A stretch of DNA of 64,000 nt from Streptomyces monashensis (GCF_001866665.1 NZ_MLYO01000009.1:1-64000); one strand, 5' to 3'; shown: positions 52,666 to 61,011, numbered from the stretch's first letter. Notes: generated by a model from the letters alone, not told the origin. Numbers and translations: made by a program.

Positions 52666-53823
52666 CTAAAGCGCCGGGTAGGCCGGGAAACCGCACGTCG
52701 GGAGGGGACCGCCGCCGGGAACCGGGGTCACGGTGACGCCGGTCCCGGACGGGGTGATCGTGCTGTCGTGGACGGCGATCTTCGCGTACGAGGCGGTACC
52801 GGCGTCGCGGTCCAGGCCGACGTTGCTCAGGGTCAGCTCCAGCGGCCGGCCGTCGCTGTAGCCGTTGAAGACCGACCGGGCGTCGGACGGCGAGTTCACC
52901 ACGCACAGGCCCGCCACCGCGATGCCGGTGAACGACGGGATGTGGGAGCCGCTGCCGTTCCACGGCCACGGGGCCGAGCGGTTTCCGGCGCAGGCGTCCA
53001 GTGCGGCCTGCAGGGCGGCGGGTGTCCGGCGGGTTCTTCTCGGCGGCGGCGCCGAAGGTGCGTCCGGAGGCGGCGAGCCGGGCGGTGACCGTCCGGCAGG
53101 TGACGGACGGACGCCGCGGCTCGGTCACCTGACGGCTGTCCCCCGTGGCACGTGCGGGAGCGACGGAGCCGCCGGACGTGGTGGTGGCCGTGGTGGCGGT
53201 GGGGTTCCAGCCGTCGTTGCCCGCGAGGTACTTCCGGACGGTGTGGTCGGCCGCCTGCGCGGCGGTGAGCTGCGGCGTACGGGCGTTGACCGCCGCGCCC
53301 GGTCCGGTGTCGGCGTAGGAGTCGAACCGCGCCGACTTCCAGGAGCAGCCGCCCATGTCGGTCCACGGCGTCGCGCTCTTCACGGCGGCGGGCAGCACCG
53401 TGTTGCGGAACAGGACTGGGCGACGGAGGTGGCCGAAGAGCGCCAGGGGCGGCCCAGGTAGTACGTGTTCGGCTTGGCGGCGCTGCTGACCGTGCTGTTG
53501 GCGATCAGGAAGCCGTACTTCTGCGAGGAGTCGACGTCGGCGCTGATGCGGTCGTCGCGGAAGTACTGCCGCGTCTGGGTGGTGGCGCTGGGTGCCCAGG
53601 CCAGCAGGGTGTCCTTGGGTGAGGCGGCGTCGACCGTCGCCTGGACGGTCCGGTAGGTGCCGCTGCCGTCGCTGGCGACGCTCAGCACTCGGGGGGAACG
53701 GCCGGGACCCGCCTGGGCGAGCAGGGGGACGCAGGCGAGACCGCCGAGCGCGAGGACGGCGCCGACCGCGAGCGCGGTGCGGCGGGCGGTGCGGGGACGC
53801 CGGTGGGGCTGACGGGACACCAC
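52666..53823 (-). pseudogene. Decayed multi-domain pectinase (pectinesterase plus pectinase C-terminus)
   Basis: The intact reading frame starts at GTG 53823 behind GGAAGG with a good signal peptide. It then shows a pectin-methylesterase N-terminus (VASDGSGTYRTVQATVDAAS), jumps to C-terminal pectinesterase blocks (TRQYFRDDRISADVDSSQKY and YYLGRPW), and shifts frame near 53400 to continue as FRNTVLPAAVKSATPWTDMG and PQLTAAQAADHTVRKYLAGN. The middle of the esterase is missing. A further frame change near 52900 leads to VFNGYSDGRPLELTLSNVGL, which resembles the C-terminus of a polygalacturonase-type enzyme. So at least one deletion and two frameshifts have inactivated a secreted pectin-degrading protein. 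Confidence 0.8.
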
Positions 53824-54088
53824 GGGTGTTCCTTCCACGAGGGAGGAGTGACACCCCCGAGTGGCGTGGCAGGCCGGAAGGGTTGGCGCCTTGGAGAAGC
53901 TTCTACGGAAAGAGAACCGCGGCTGACTACGGCACCGCGATCGCCGTTTCCGCGGCCATGCGGCACCGTACGGCGCGGACGTACTCGCGCCGGAGCAGCA
54001 GGAGTTACTTCCGCCGGCGGACGCCCCGGGCTCCCGGGCGGGGGAGCCTGGTCGCACACCTGTGGCCCGCGACCTGATCGAGGTGTCT

Positions 54089-54700
54089 ATGTCCTTCTCC
54101 ACCGAATCATCGGCGGTGGCGTCGCCCGCCGACGGCGGCGGCGCGCTGCGGCGTCCGGACCGCCGGCTGCCCGTGAGGGTCCGGCACAGCATGGTCGTCC
54201 TCCACGTGGTCGCCTCGGTCAGCTGGCTGGCCCTGATGCTGTGCCTGCTCACCCTCGGGACGACGGCACTGGCGACGCGCGACGCCGGCACCGTGCGCAC
54301 CGCCTACCGGGCGATGGGGATGCTGGGTGACGCACTGATCATCCCGCTGAGCCTGCTCACGCTGGTCAGCGGAGTGGTCCTGGCGCTCGGCACACCGTGG
54401 GGACTGTTCCGGTTCTACTGGGTCGGCACCAAGTTCTGGCTGACCCTGGGCGCGACGGTGGCCTCGATCTTCGCCCTCACGGCCAGGCTCCACGACGCCG
54501 TACACACGGTGGCCCTGCATCCCTCGGGCCCCGTCTCCGCCATGCACCTGGGGTTCATCCGCTACAACATGGTGATCGTCCCGGCCGTCGCGCTGCTGCT
54601 CTACCTCGCCAACGTCGTGCTGTCCGTCTTCAAGCCATGGGGCAGGCGGTCGGCCGGCCGGAGCGAGCCCGGACAGCGGCGCCGCCGGGTTCAGCGGTGA
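54089..54700 (+). CDS. DUF2269-type integral membrane protein
   Basis: Protein of 203 residues with four membrane segments (about 35-58, 78-100, 115-135 and 158-178). The His in RHSMVVLHVVASVSWLALML and the pair TARLHDAVHTVAL may bind haem or metal, as proposed for DUF2269-like membrane proteins. ATG 54089 has GAGG nine bases upstream; a GTG at 54062 is possible but adds a poor extension. The gene stands alone downstream of the pectinase remnant, on the other strand. Function unknown. Confidence 0.8.
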   Translation: MSFSTESSAVASPADGGGALRRPDRRLPVRVRHSMVVLHVVASVSWLALMLCLLTLGTTALATRDAGTVRTAYRAMGMLGDALIIPLSLLTLVSGVVLALGTPWGLFRFYWVGTKFWLTLGATVASIFALTARLHDAVHTVALHPSGPVSAMHLGFIRYNMVIVPAVALLLYLANVVLSVFKPWGRRSAGRSEPGQRRRRVQR

Positions 54701-54777
54701 GGTGTCGCGTTCGCGCAGGTTTCTCACTTTGACGCGATTCGCGGTCTGAGTGCATTCAAGCGGTCGCCGACCCGGCC

Positions 54778-55086
54778 TCAGGGTGCGTCACGTCCGTAGC
54801 GCGCGATGATCCACGCGGCGCCCCGTTCGGCCAGTGCCTTCCGGCGGTCCCGGCGCGAACGCCCCGGGCGCACACGCGAAGCACCCCTCCCCTGCCGCCG
54901 CTCCCGGCCGGGCACGGCCGCGAGCACGGCGAGGCGCTCGGCGGCACGGAACAGTTCGGCATGGAGCCGCCGGCGCCGTCCGGGAGACGTGGTCCTCGAC
55001 AGGGCCGTGTAGAGCCCTTCGATCTCGGCCACGGCGGCTGACAGTCGTAGATCCGCCTCGCGCCGTCGAACGTCGCCGTGTGTCAT
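54778..55086 (-). CDS. Small basic helical protein of unknown function
   Basis: Protein of 102 residues from ATG 55086, which has an excellent GGAGGAAGGG ribosome binding site, so translation is likely. The sequence is one long amphipathic, very Arg-rich helix pattern (READLRLSAAVAEIEGLYTA, then RLHAELFRAAERLAVLAAVP). No motif is recognised. Its neighbour at 55170 lies upstream on the same strand, 83 bases away, and may be in the same transcript. Confidence 0.65.
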   Translation of the reverse strand: MTHGDVRRREADLRLSAAVAEIEGLYTALSRTTSPGRRRRLHAELFRAAERLAVLAAVPGRERRQGRGASRVRPGRSRRDRRKALAERGAAWIIARYGRDAP

Positions 55087-55169
55087 GAATGCCCTTCCTC
55101 CCCGAGGGCGTGCGACCCCAGGCTGACTTCGGTTGTGCTGCGCGGCGGCCTTCTCGCCGACCAGGACCG

Positions 55170-55439
55170 TCAGGTGCTGTCCGGGGTCGAGAGGGCGATC
55201 CGGTCGGGGTCGTAGACCACCCAGCGCGGCCTCGGGGCGCCGGACAGGCGCAGGCGGCACAGGACGGCGCCGTCGGGACCGGCCCACCACGCGGTGATCG
55301 TGCCCGGTCGCGGCCATCCGGCCTGGTCGTTCACGACCACCGGCCGGTAGGTGAGCTGGACCTGGCCGTCCTGGGGAGGCGGTGGACATCCCTGCGCCAG
55401 CACTTCCAGCAGGCGCTCCGCCGCGGACGTGTCTCGCAT
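55170..55439 (-). CDS. Small protein of unknown function
   Basis: Protein of 89 residues from ATG 55439 behind GGGGAGGG. The central part looks like a small beta domain (VQLTYRPVVVNDQAGWPRPG, ITAWWAGPDGAVLCRLRLSG). An upstream ATG in the same frame would add 17 residues and run through a palindromic, AT-rich promoter region, so it is less likely. No family recognised. Confidence 0.62.
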   Translation of the reverse strand: MRDTSAAERLLEVLAQGCPPPPQDGQVQLTYRPVVVNDQAGWPRPGTITAWWAGPDGAVLCRLRLSGAPRPRWVVYDPDRIALSTPDST

Positions 55440-55884
55440 GATCCGGCCCTCCCCTGGCTCCACTCGGACAATGATTTCATTATTGCGCAACTAATGAAAC
55501 CTATCCGAGGTTCGGCCCGCCCGCCGCCCCGGGTCGTACGATCGCAGTAGCCGGCCAAGTCCCTTTCGGCGCAGGCGCGTTCCGGCATCCTGAGGTTGAC
55601 GCGGCTTCGGGTCGTACGCGCAGCAGCCGCTGCCGTAGCCGTTGGAGACGGACGTGACGCCCGGGCTGCGACATCACGCTCATCGAGGCGACTCCTCCTC
55701 GACCGGCGACCTCGGCACGGCCGTGAACGACCGCACCCGACCCCCCGCCCTTCCCCGACGGCCGGAGAGCGGCGGGCGCACCCCCACCTCCGCATCCGCG
55801 GACGGCCGGGGCACAGTCATTGCTCAGTTGCGCAGTAGGTAAAGTATTTACACTTGCCCGTCTCGGAGGACCAGGAGGTTCCCC
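55440..55884. promoter_or_regulatory. AT-rich divergent promoter region with TTGCGCA-type palindromes
   Basis: TTCATTA (55476-55482) and TAATGAA (55492-55498) flank the 8-base palindrome TTGCGCAA (55483-55490), just upstream of the small protein at 55439. At the other end, AGTTGCGCAGTA (55826-55837) is followed by GTAAA/TTTAC arms (55839-55843 and 55847-55851), about 35 bases before the membrane-protein start. Read on the opposite strand the first site gives AGTTGCGCAATA, so the two ends share an AGTTGCGCANTA motif. No gene is supported between them. Confidence 0.5.
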
Positions 55885-57252
55885 TTGCTCACCTCTCCCG
55901 TACGGACCCGGTGCCTGGTCCGGCCGCTGGCCGCGCTGGCCGTGACAGCCGCGGTGACGCTCACGCTGCCGGCGGCCGGCGCATCGGCCGCGGAGACCGG
56001 CCCCGCCGCCGTGGCGGACGCGTTCCGCAACGGACCGGTGTACGTCGATCCCCGGGCGGGCGGTGAGCTGCCGAAGGCGGAGGCCGACCGGCTCGCCGAG
56101 AAGATCAAGAAGGCGGACAGGCCGGTCTTCGTCGCCGTACTGCCCGAGACCTCCGAGTACCCGCAAGCCACCGTGCTGCGGGACCTGCGCTCCCTGACCG
56201 GCATCACGGGCGTCTACGCGGTCCGGCTCGGCGCCGGGTTCAACGCGGGCGCCGACCGCCAGGTGATGCCGAAGGCCGCGGTCGACAACCTCAAGAGCGC
56301 GGTCAGGCGTTCGTACGCCTCCGACGCCTCCGCCGAGGTGAACGCCTTCGTGGACCAGGCGCTCCAGCAGGCCAAGGGCCATGCCCCCGCGTCCTGGGAG
56401 GCGTCGGGAAGCGGCGGTTCGGCCACCGGCATACTGGTCGGCGGGCTGGTCGCGGTCGGTGCGGCCGGCGGCGGATACGCGCTGTACCGGCGGTCACGGA
56501 AGAAGCGGGAGGAACGCGCGCGGGCCGAACTGGAGGCGCTGCGCGTGGTGGTGGACGAGGACATCACGGCCTTCGGGGAGGAGTTGGACCGCCTCGGCTT
56601 CCAGCCGTCCGAGCCGGGTGCCACGGACGCGATGCGTGACGACTACACCCGTGCCCTGGACGCCTACGACAGCGCCAAGGAGCAGATGGCCGCGGCAACG
56701 CGCCCGCAGGACGTACAGCCGGTCACCGGGACCCTCGCCGAGGGCCGGTTCGCGCTGGCCGTCCTCGCCGCCCGGCGCACCGGTGCGCCGCTGCCCCAGC
56801 GGCGCGTCCCGTGCTTCTTCGACCCCCGACACGGCCCGTCGGTCAGCGACGTGAACTGGTGCCCGCCGGGTGGAGTACTGCGCATGGTGCCCGCCTGCGC
56901 CGAGGACGCGCTGCGGGTGAGCCAGGGCGGCCAGCCGCTGACCCGGATGGTGCCCACCGACCAGGGTGCCCAGCCGTACTGGAGCGCGGGCCCGGCCTAC
57001 GCCCCGTGGGCGGGCGGCTACTTCGGCGGCGCCGGCGTCGTTGTCGGCGGCCTGCTCGCCGGCACCCTGCTGGGCAGCGTGCTCAGCGCCCCCTCGGCCT
57101 TCGTCGACGGCGGCGACGGCTTCCCGGGGGCTGTCGACATGCCGGAGGGCGGCGAGTTCTCCGGTGCGGACTTCAACGCCTCCGATTTCGGGGGCGGGTT
57201 CGGTGACTTCGGCTCCGACGGCGGGGGCGACTTCGGCGGTGGCGACTGGTGA
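55885..57252 (+). CDS. TPM-like membrane protein with Gly/Asp-rich tail
   Basis: Protein of 455 residues. Signal peptide about 1-34; an exported TPM-like alpha/beta domain (about 40-160, PVFVAVLPETSEYPQATVLR); one membrane helix (about 180-200, TGILVGGLVAVGAAGGGYAL); a cytoplasmic coiled segment (about 205-300, with RRSRKKREERARAELEALR); a Cys-containing region (RRVPCFFDPRHG, VNWCPPGG); a Gly/Ala-rich hydrophobic stretch (about 375-400); and a Gly/Asp/Phe-rich tail. TPM proteins are linked to membrane-protein quality control in other bacteria. A 22-base tandem repeat immediately follows its stop codon. The start follows AGGAGG at a suitable distance. Confidence 0.82.
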   Translation: MLTSPVRTRCLVRPLAALAVTAAVTLTLPAAGASAAETGPAAVADAFRNGPVYVDPRAGGELPKAEADRLAEKIKKADRPVFVAVLPETSEYPQATVLRDLRSLTGITGVYAVRLGAGFNAGADRQVMPKAAVDNLKSAVRRSYASDASAEVNAFVDQALQQAKGHAPASWEASGSGGSATGILVGGLVAVGAAGGGYALYRRSRKKREERARAELEALRVVVDEDITAFGEELDRLGFQPSEPGATDAMRDDYTRALDAYDSAKEQMAAATRPQDVQPVTGTLAEGRFALAVLAARRTGAPLPQRRVPCFFDPRHGPSVSDVNWCPPGGVLRMVPACAEDALRVSQGGQPLTRMVPTDQGAQPYWSAGPAYAPWAGGYFGGAGVVVGGLLAGTLLGSVLSAPSAFVDGGDGFPGAVDMPEGGEFSGADFNASDFGGGFGDFGSDGGGDFGGGDW

Positions 57253-57294
57253 CCTCACACCGCGCAGCGCCGGACCTCACACCGCGCAGCGCCG
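57251..57294 (+). repeat. Perfect 22-base tandem duplication
   Basis: The unit beginning GACCTCACACCGCGCAGCG at 57251-57272 is repeated exactly at 57273-57294, starting at the stop codon of the TPM-like gene. It looks like a recent slippage or duplication event in non-coding DNA. Confidence 0.85.
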
Positions 57295-57352
57295 GCCGAA
57301 GCGTCCGCATCACCGCAGAGCACAGCGACTCGAAAGGCCACAGGTACACACG

Positions 57353-57478
57353 ATGACCCATCCCCATGACATCGCCGCCCCGCTCCTGGCGGGCGGCGGG
57401 CTCCGGATCATCCTCGTCGTCGCGATGGTGGGCATCGCGACGACGGCGGCTGTCCTGCTGCGCGCCTACCGCAAGTAA
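57353..57478 (+). CDS. 41-residue single-span membrane protein
   Basis: A short open frame starting at ATG 57353 codes for a hydrophilic start (MTHPHDIAAPLLAGG), one membrane helix (LRIILVVAMVGIATTAAVLL) and a short basic tail (RAYRK), which predicts the C-terminus in the cytoplasm. Codon third positions are strongly G/C in this frame. The ribosome binding site is weak (CAGG 11 bases upstream). It lies downstream of the TPM-like membrane protein gene and probably shares its transcript. Small membrane proteins of this size often accompany larger membrane partners. No family named. Confidence 0.55.
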   Translation: MTHPHDIAAPLLAGGGLRIILVVAMVGIATTAAVLLRAYRK

Positions 57479-57566
57479 AGGAGGCCAACAGCCGCCCCTC
57501 GCCGGTCGATCGGGGTCGGTTTCCCCGTCCTCCAGGTGCCGGCGCAGGTCACGCGACAGCGCGGGC

Positions 57567-59204
57567 TCAGTGGCCGAGGGCGACCTCGACGATCTTGATG
57601 ACGACGAGGATCATGGCGATGAGCAGGTAGGTGCGCAGGGCGCCCATGCCGACCTTGCGGGCGGTGGACATGGCCGGCCGGGTCAGCGTCCCCAGCGCGG
57701 GCATGCGCCACTCGTCCCTGCCGGTCCGGTCGATCGGGTCCTCCTTGGTGCCGGTGCGGCGGCGGGTGAAGGCGTAACCCGCGGCGAGTACCCCGACGAC
57801 GCCGCAGGCGGCCATGATGTCGAGGATCGCCTCGGAGGAGATGTCGGGGAACAGGACCGAGGCGGTCAGGATGATCGACAGGGCGACCAGGACCCCGACG
57901 ACGGCCGCCGTGAACGCGTTGGTCTTCGGTCCGTTCACCCAGGGGCCGAGGACGGCCTTGTCGTTGCAGAGCAGCAGGAGGAAGACGGAGGCGGAGGGCA
58001 GCAGGACGCCGGCGAGGGTCTGGACGCCCTCGGTCAGCAGGCCCAGCGGGGAGCCGGGGATGAGCACGATCGCCGCGGCGGCGCCGACCAGTCCGGCGTA
58101 GACGGCGTAGAAGCCCTTGGCACCCTTGACGCCGCGGTGGAGCGAGTGCCTGATGCCGAAGACGTCCCCGATCGCGTAGGCCGTGGACAGGGAGACGGCG
58201 AATGCGCCGATGATCGAGGCGTCCAGCAGGGCGATGGCGAACAGTACGCCGGCGACCTTGCCGGCCTTGTGCTCCAGGCCGGTGGCGATGCCGGCGGCGT
58301 CGGTGAACTGGCCGAAGTCGTGGGTGCCGGCGAACGTCGCGGCGGTGAAGCCCATCATCGCGGCCGCGCCGATGACCACGACCGCGATGCCGATCCACAG
58401 GTCGGCCTTCTCGTACGTCATGAAGCGCGGGGTGATCCGCTTGTCGATCACGTAGGACTGCTGGAAGAACAGCTGCCACGGGGCGACCGTGGTGCCGACG
58501 ATGCCGATGATCAGCAGCATGACGGTGGACAACTGGCCGGTGCCGCCGGGCATGTTCGGGACGACGAAGTCGCGGGCCATCTGCGAGGCGTGCGGGTGGA
58601 CCATGAAGTAGATGGGCACCAGCAGCAGCGAGGCTGCGCACAGGGCGATGGCGATCCGCTCGAACCGCTGGAAGGAGCCGGTGAAGGCCGAGGCGATGAT
58701 GACCGCGGCGGCGAGTACCACGGAGGCGGCCTTGGGCAGGCCCAGGTAGCCGGTGGCCAGGGTGATGCCGATGAACTCGGTCACCAGGGTGAGCGCGTTG
58801 AGCAGGAACAGGTCGATGACGCTGAACGCGCCCCAGAACTTCCCGAACCGCTCCAGGATGAGGCGCGCGTGGCCGACGCCGGTGACGGCGCCCAGGCGCA
58901 GCACCATCTCCTGGTTGACGTACAGGACGGGGACCAGCAGGAGCAGGGTCCACAGCAGGTGGGTGCCGTAGTTCTGGCCGGCCTGGCCGTAGGTGGCGAA
59001 GGCGCCGGCGTCGTTGTCGCCGACCATCACGATCAGGCCAGGCCCGACTATGGCCAGGAGCGTCTTCAGCTTGGCGGACAGGCCGGTGCGGGGTGCGGTG
59101 TCGTCGAGCCTGATGGTGCCGAGCGCGCCCTGGATGTCGCCGACGTGCGCGTCGTCCAGGACCGCGGAGCGCGGGGCCTCGGACACGTGGGAAACGGTGG
59201 TCAT
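57567..59204 (-). CDS. NRAMP-related divalent metal (probably Mg2+) transporter
   Basis: Protein of 545 residues with 11-12 membrane helices in the NRAMP/APC fold. The helix-1 motif, DPGN in Mn/Fe NRAMPs, reads GDNDAGAFATYGQAG, and the helix-6 motif lacks the metal-binding Met of MPH (GTTVAPWQLFFQQS). Loss of this Met is a feature of Nramp-related magnesium transporters, so Mg2+ is the best guess. That agrees with the M-box magnesium riboswitch upstream, which is strong independent evidence. ATG 59204 is used because GGGAGGT lies 9-15 bases before it; that site can pair with an upstream complement. A 490-base leader with riboswitch, upstream ORF and hairpin controls it. Confidence 0.92.
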   Translation of the reverse strand: MTTVSHVSEAPRSAVLDDAHVGDIQGALGTIRLDDTAPRTGLSAKLKTLLAIVGPGLIVMVGDNDAGAFATYGQAGQNYGTHLLWTLLLLVPVLYVNQEMVLRLGAVTGVGHARLILERFGKFWGAFSVIDLFLLNALTLVTEFIGITLATGYLGLPKAASVVLAAAVIIASAFTGSFQRFERIAIALCAASLLLVPIYFMVHPHASQMARDFVVPNMPGGTGQLSTVMLLIIGIVGTTVAPWQLFFQQSYVIDKRITPRFMTYEKADLWIGIAVVVIGAAAMMGFTAATFAGTHDFGQFTDAAGIATGLEHKAGKVAGVLFAIALLDASIIGAFAVSLSTAYAIGDVFGIRHSLHRGVKGAKGFYAVYAGLVGAAAAIVLIPGSPLGLLTEGVQTLAGVLLPSASVFLLLLCNDKAVLGPWVNGPKTNAFTAAVVGVLVALSIILTASVLFPDISSEAILDIMAACGVVGVLAAGYAFTRRRTGTKEDPIDRTGRDEWRMPALGTLTRPAMSTARKVGMGALRTYLLIAMILVVIKIVEVALGH

Positions 59205-59213
59205 GATGTACGT

Positions 59214-59243
59214 ACCTCCCGAATCCCCCCAGAAGGGGGAGGT
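59214..59243 (-). promoter_or_regulatory. Hairpin that would sequester the transporter's ribosome binding site
   Basis: On the minus strand ACCTCCC (59243-59237) is the exact complement of GGGAGGT (59220-59214), which is the ribosome binding site of the gene at 59204. An alternative inner stem, CCCCC-TTCT-GGGGG, uses part of the same upstream arm, so two structures could compete. This suggests control of translation initiation. Confidence 0.6.
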
Positions 59244-59357
59244 AGGGGGCACGCGAAAGCCGTCCCCCCTGCGCGAGTGCGCAGGACGGCGGCCCGTCAC
59301 GGCGCAGGGCCGTGCGGGGGCGCGAGACGCGGACGGGGATCCGCGCAGGGGAGGTGG

Positions 59358-59435
59358 TTACCGCGTGCCGGAAGAATGCGAGGACAAGCGGGGGTGGGGC
59401 CGACTATGGCCCGGACTACTGCTGCTGCAGTCCAT
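59358..59435 (-). CDS. 25-residue upstream ORF (leader peptide) in the metal-transporter leader
   Basis: ATG 59435 is preceded by AAGGAGG with ideal 8-base spacing, one of the best ribosome binding sites in the window. The peptide (MDCSSSSPGHSRPHPR, then nine more residues including LSSHSSGTR) is rich in Ser, Pro, His and Arg, ending at TAA 59358-59360. It lies between the M-box aptamer and the transporter gene. Proline-containing leader peptides sense low Mg2+ in enterobacterial mgtA/mgtCBR leaders (mgtL, mgtP); whether this one works similarly is inference. Confidence 0.6.
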   Translation of the reverse strand: MDCSSSSPGHSRPHPRLSSHSSGTR

Positions 59436-59520
59436 GTCTCTCGCCTCCTTCCGGCCCGGGGACGCGGTCGTGCGCGTCGACAACGACTCGGCGAGGAGCA
59501 ACCCAACCGGAACGGCCGGC

Positions 59521-59690
59521 TCACCCCATCTCGTCAGAGCTTTGGCACTCCACGGCGTAATCCCCTTTCCGGGGAAGCCACTTGGGGTCACCCCTTGGGC
59601 CGGGGAGACCTGTCCTGACCCTGGGCGTCTCTCGACGTCGTGGGGTCAGTGGCCTGTGTCCGTGAAGACGCCTCACCGAACGAGGTGCCC
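59521..59690 (-). ncRNA. M-box (ykoK) magnesium riboswitch
   Basis: The minus strand carries the conserved M-box core in order: GGTGAGGCGTC (near 59677), ACAGGCCACTG, GTCGAGAGACGCC (near 59632), GACAGGTC, AAGGGGTGACC, GTGGCTTCCCC, and TGCCAAAGCTC with GACGAG (near 59535). The outer P1 pairing joins CTCGT near 59681-59685 with ACGAG at 59534-59530. The riboswitch class (Rfam RF00380) binds Mg2+ and reduces expression of Mg2+ transporters when Mg2+ is high. It stands about 320 bases upstream of the NRAMP-related gene. No T-run terminator is obvious, so it may act on translation or on Rho. Confidence 0.9.
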
Positions 59691-59719
59691 TTTTCAAACC
59701 TCCGACAGCATAGCCTCAT

Positions 59720-59739
59720 AGTTGCGAGATCACGCAACT
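59720..59739. promoter_or_regulatory. Inverted repeat at the riboswitch promoter
   Basis: AGTTGCG (59720-59726) and CGCAACT (59733-59739) are exact 7-bp arms with a 6-base spacer, about 30-50 bases upstream of the M-box. It overlaps where a -35 region of the leader transcript would be (TTGCGT on the minus strand) and resembles the half-sites of the TTGCGCA motif at 55.5 and 55.8 kb. Confidence 0.45.
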
Positions 59740-59783
59740 GTTTGACGGAGTCTTGACACGGGGGCCGGTCTCATGGGTCCTCG

Positions 59784-59960
59784 TCAGCCCCGCGCCCCCG
59801 TCGCCGGTGACAGCGGTGGTTCCTGGTGGGAGCCGTAGCGCTCCATGCGCTGCCAGCGCAGTCGGCTGCCGGACAGGGCCGTGGCGACCGACCGGACCAC
59901 CACGAGGTACATCAGCCGGCGGTAGACGGACTGCCTGAACGGCAGGCTCCACAGCGCGGA
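59784..59960 (-). pseudogene. C-terminal fragment of a family 2 glycosyltransferase
   Basis: The frame reads SALWSLPFRQSVYRRLMYLV, then VVRSVATALSGSRLRWQRMER, ending at 59784. This is the pattern of the last membrane helix and basic end of processive GT2 glycosyltransferases, including polysaccharide-deacetylase/glycosyltransferase fusions. Nothing before about 59960 continues the family, so only the 3' end remains, probably from a deletion. The stretch 59961-60274 holds no supported gene. Confidence 0.6.
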
Positions 59961-60274
59961 CCGCGGCGAGTGGGATCTGAAGCGCTCGCGTCTTCTCGCC
60001 CCGCGTCCTGCCGGGGATCCTGGCGTGCCGGGTCCTTGCCGGTGAGGAGCGCAGACCTGGTAAGCCCGGTGGTCGTCGCCGGTCGTCATCGGCTGCTGTC
60101 GAGCGGCCTCGGACGGCCCACGGGCGCCGCGGCCATGGGACACATGAACGGCGTCGGCCGACGGAAGAGGCCCGTCATCGCGCGGTGAGCGACAGGTGCC
60201 GGCGAGGACGACGTCACTCTCCTCGCCGCCGGCCAACGGTCTGACCTGGGAGCGGCGCGCCGAACGGCCGAGGG

Positions 60275-60961
60275 CTACGCCGGGCCGTCGGGGACCACCA
60301 CGGGCGGAGGGGGGAGCTCGTCCGCGTGTTCGCCGGTGACGAGGTAGACCACTCCCCTGGCCACTGACACCGCATGATCGGCGAAACGTTCGTAGTAGCG
60401 GCCGGCCAGCGTGACGTCGACCGCGGTCTCCACGCCGTGCTTCCAGCGCTCGTCGAGCAGATGGTGGAAGACCTCGCGGTGCAGCTCGTCCATCCGGTCG
60501 TCGTCCCGTTCCAGTTTCAGAGCCGCGTCGACGTCCTTGGTGATCAGCACCTCCGCCGCCTGCGCCATCAGGCGCTGCGCGAGCTGGCCCATTTCCAGGA
60601 TCGTGCGGTGCAGGTCACCGGGGACCGCGCGTTCGGGGAAACGCATGCGCGCGAGCTTGGCCAGGTGCTGGGCCAGGTCGCCGGAACGCTCCAGGTCCGC
60701 ACTGATACGCAGCGAGGTGACCACGACCCGCAGGTCTGTCGCAACGGGCTGCTGGCGCGCCAGGAGAGCGATCGCCTTTTCCTCCAGGTCACGCTGGAGC
60801 TGGTCGATCCGTTCGTCGCCCGAGATCACGCTTTCCGCGAACTCGACGTCCGCATCGAGAAGGGCGGTGGTGGCCCGGCCGATCGCCGAACCGGTGAGCC
60901 TCGCCATTTCCACCAGGCCGTCGCTGATCGAGTCCAGCTCCTTGTGATACGTGACCCGCAT
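60275..60961 (-). CDS. phoU: PhoU-family phosphate signalling protein
   Basis: Protein of 228 residues with two three-helix PhoU bundles. The first contains GDERIDQLQRDLEEKAIALL and the second LERDDDRMDELHREVFHHLL and YYERFADHAVSVARGVVYLV, the metal-binding E/DxxxD repeats of the family. PhoU restrains the PhoR kinase and the Pst phosphate importer; here there is no pst or phoRP gene beside it, so it may be the stand-alone copy or a paralogue. Start ATG 60961 has GGAGG eight bases before. Divergent from the mgtC-family gene at 61124. Confidence 0.93.
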   Translation of the reverse strand: MRVTYHKELDSISDGLVEMARLTGSAIGRATTALLDADVEFAESVISGDERIDQLQRDLEEKAIALLARQQPVATDLRVVVTSLRISADLERSGDLAQHLAKLARMRFPERAVPGDLHRTILEMGQLAQRLMAQAAEVLITKDVDAALKLERDDDRMDELHREVFHHLLDERWKHGVETAVDVTLAGRYYERFADHAVSVARGVVYLVTGEHADELPPPPVVVPDGPA

Positions 60962-61011
60962 CGTGCGCCTCCTGCTCCCTTCTGAGCACGTTTGCTCCCG
61001 ATCCTGCAGCC

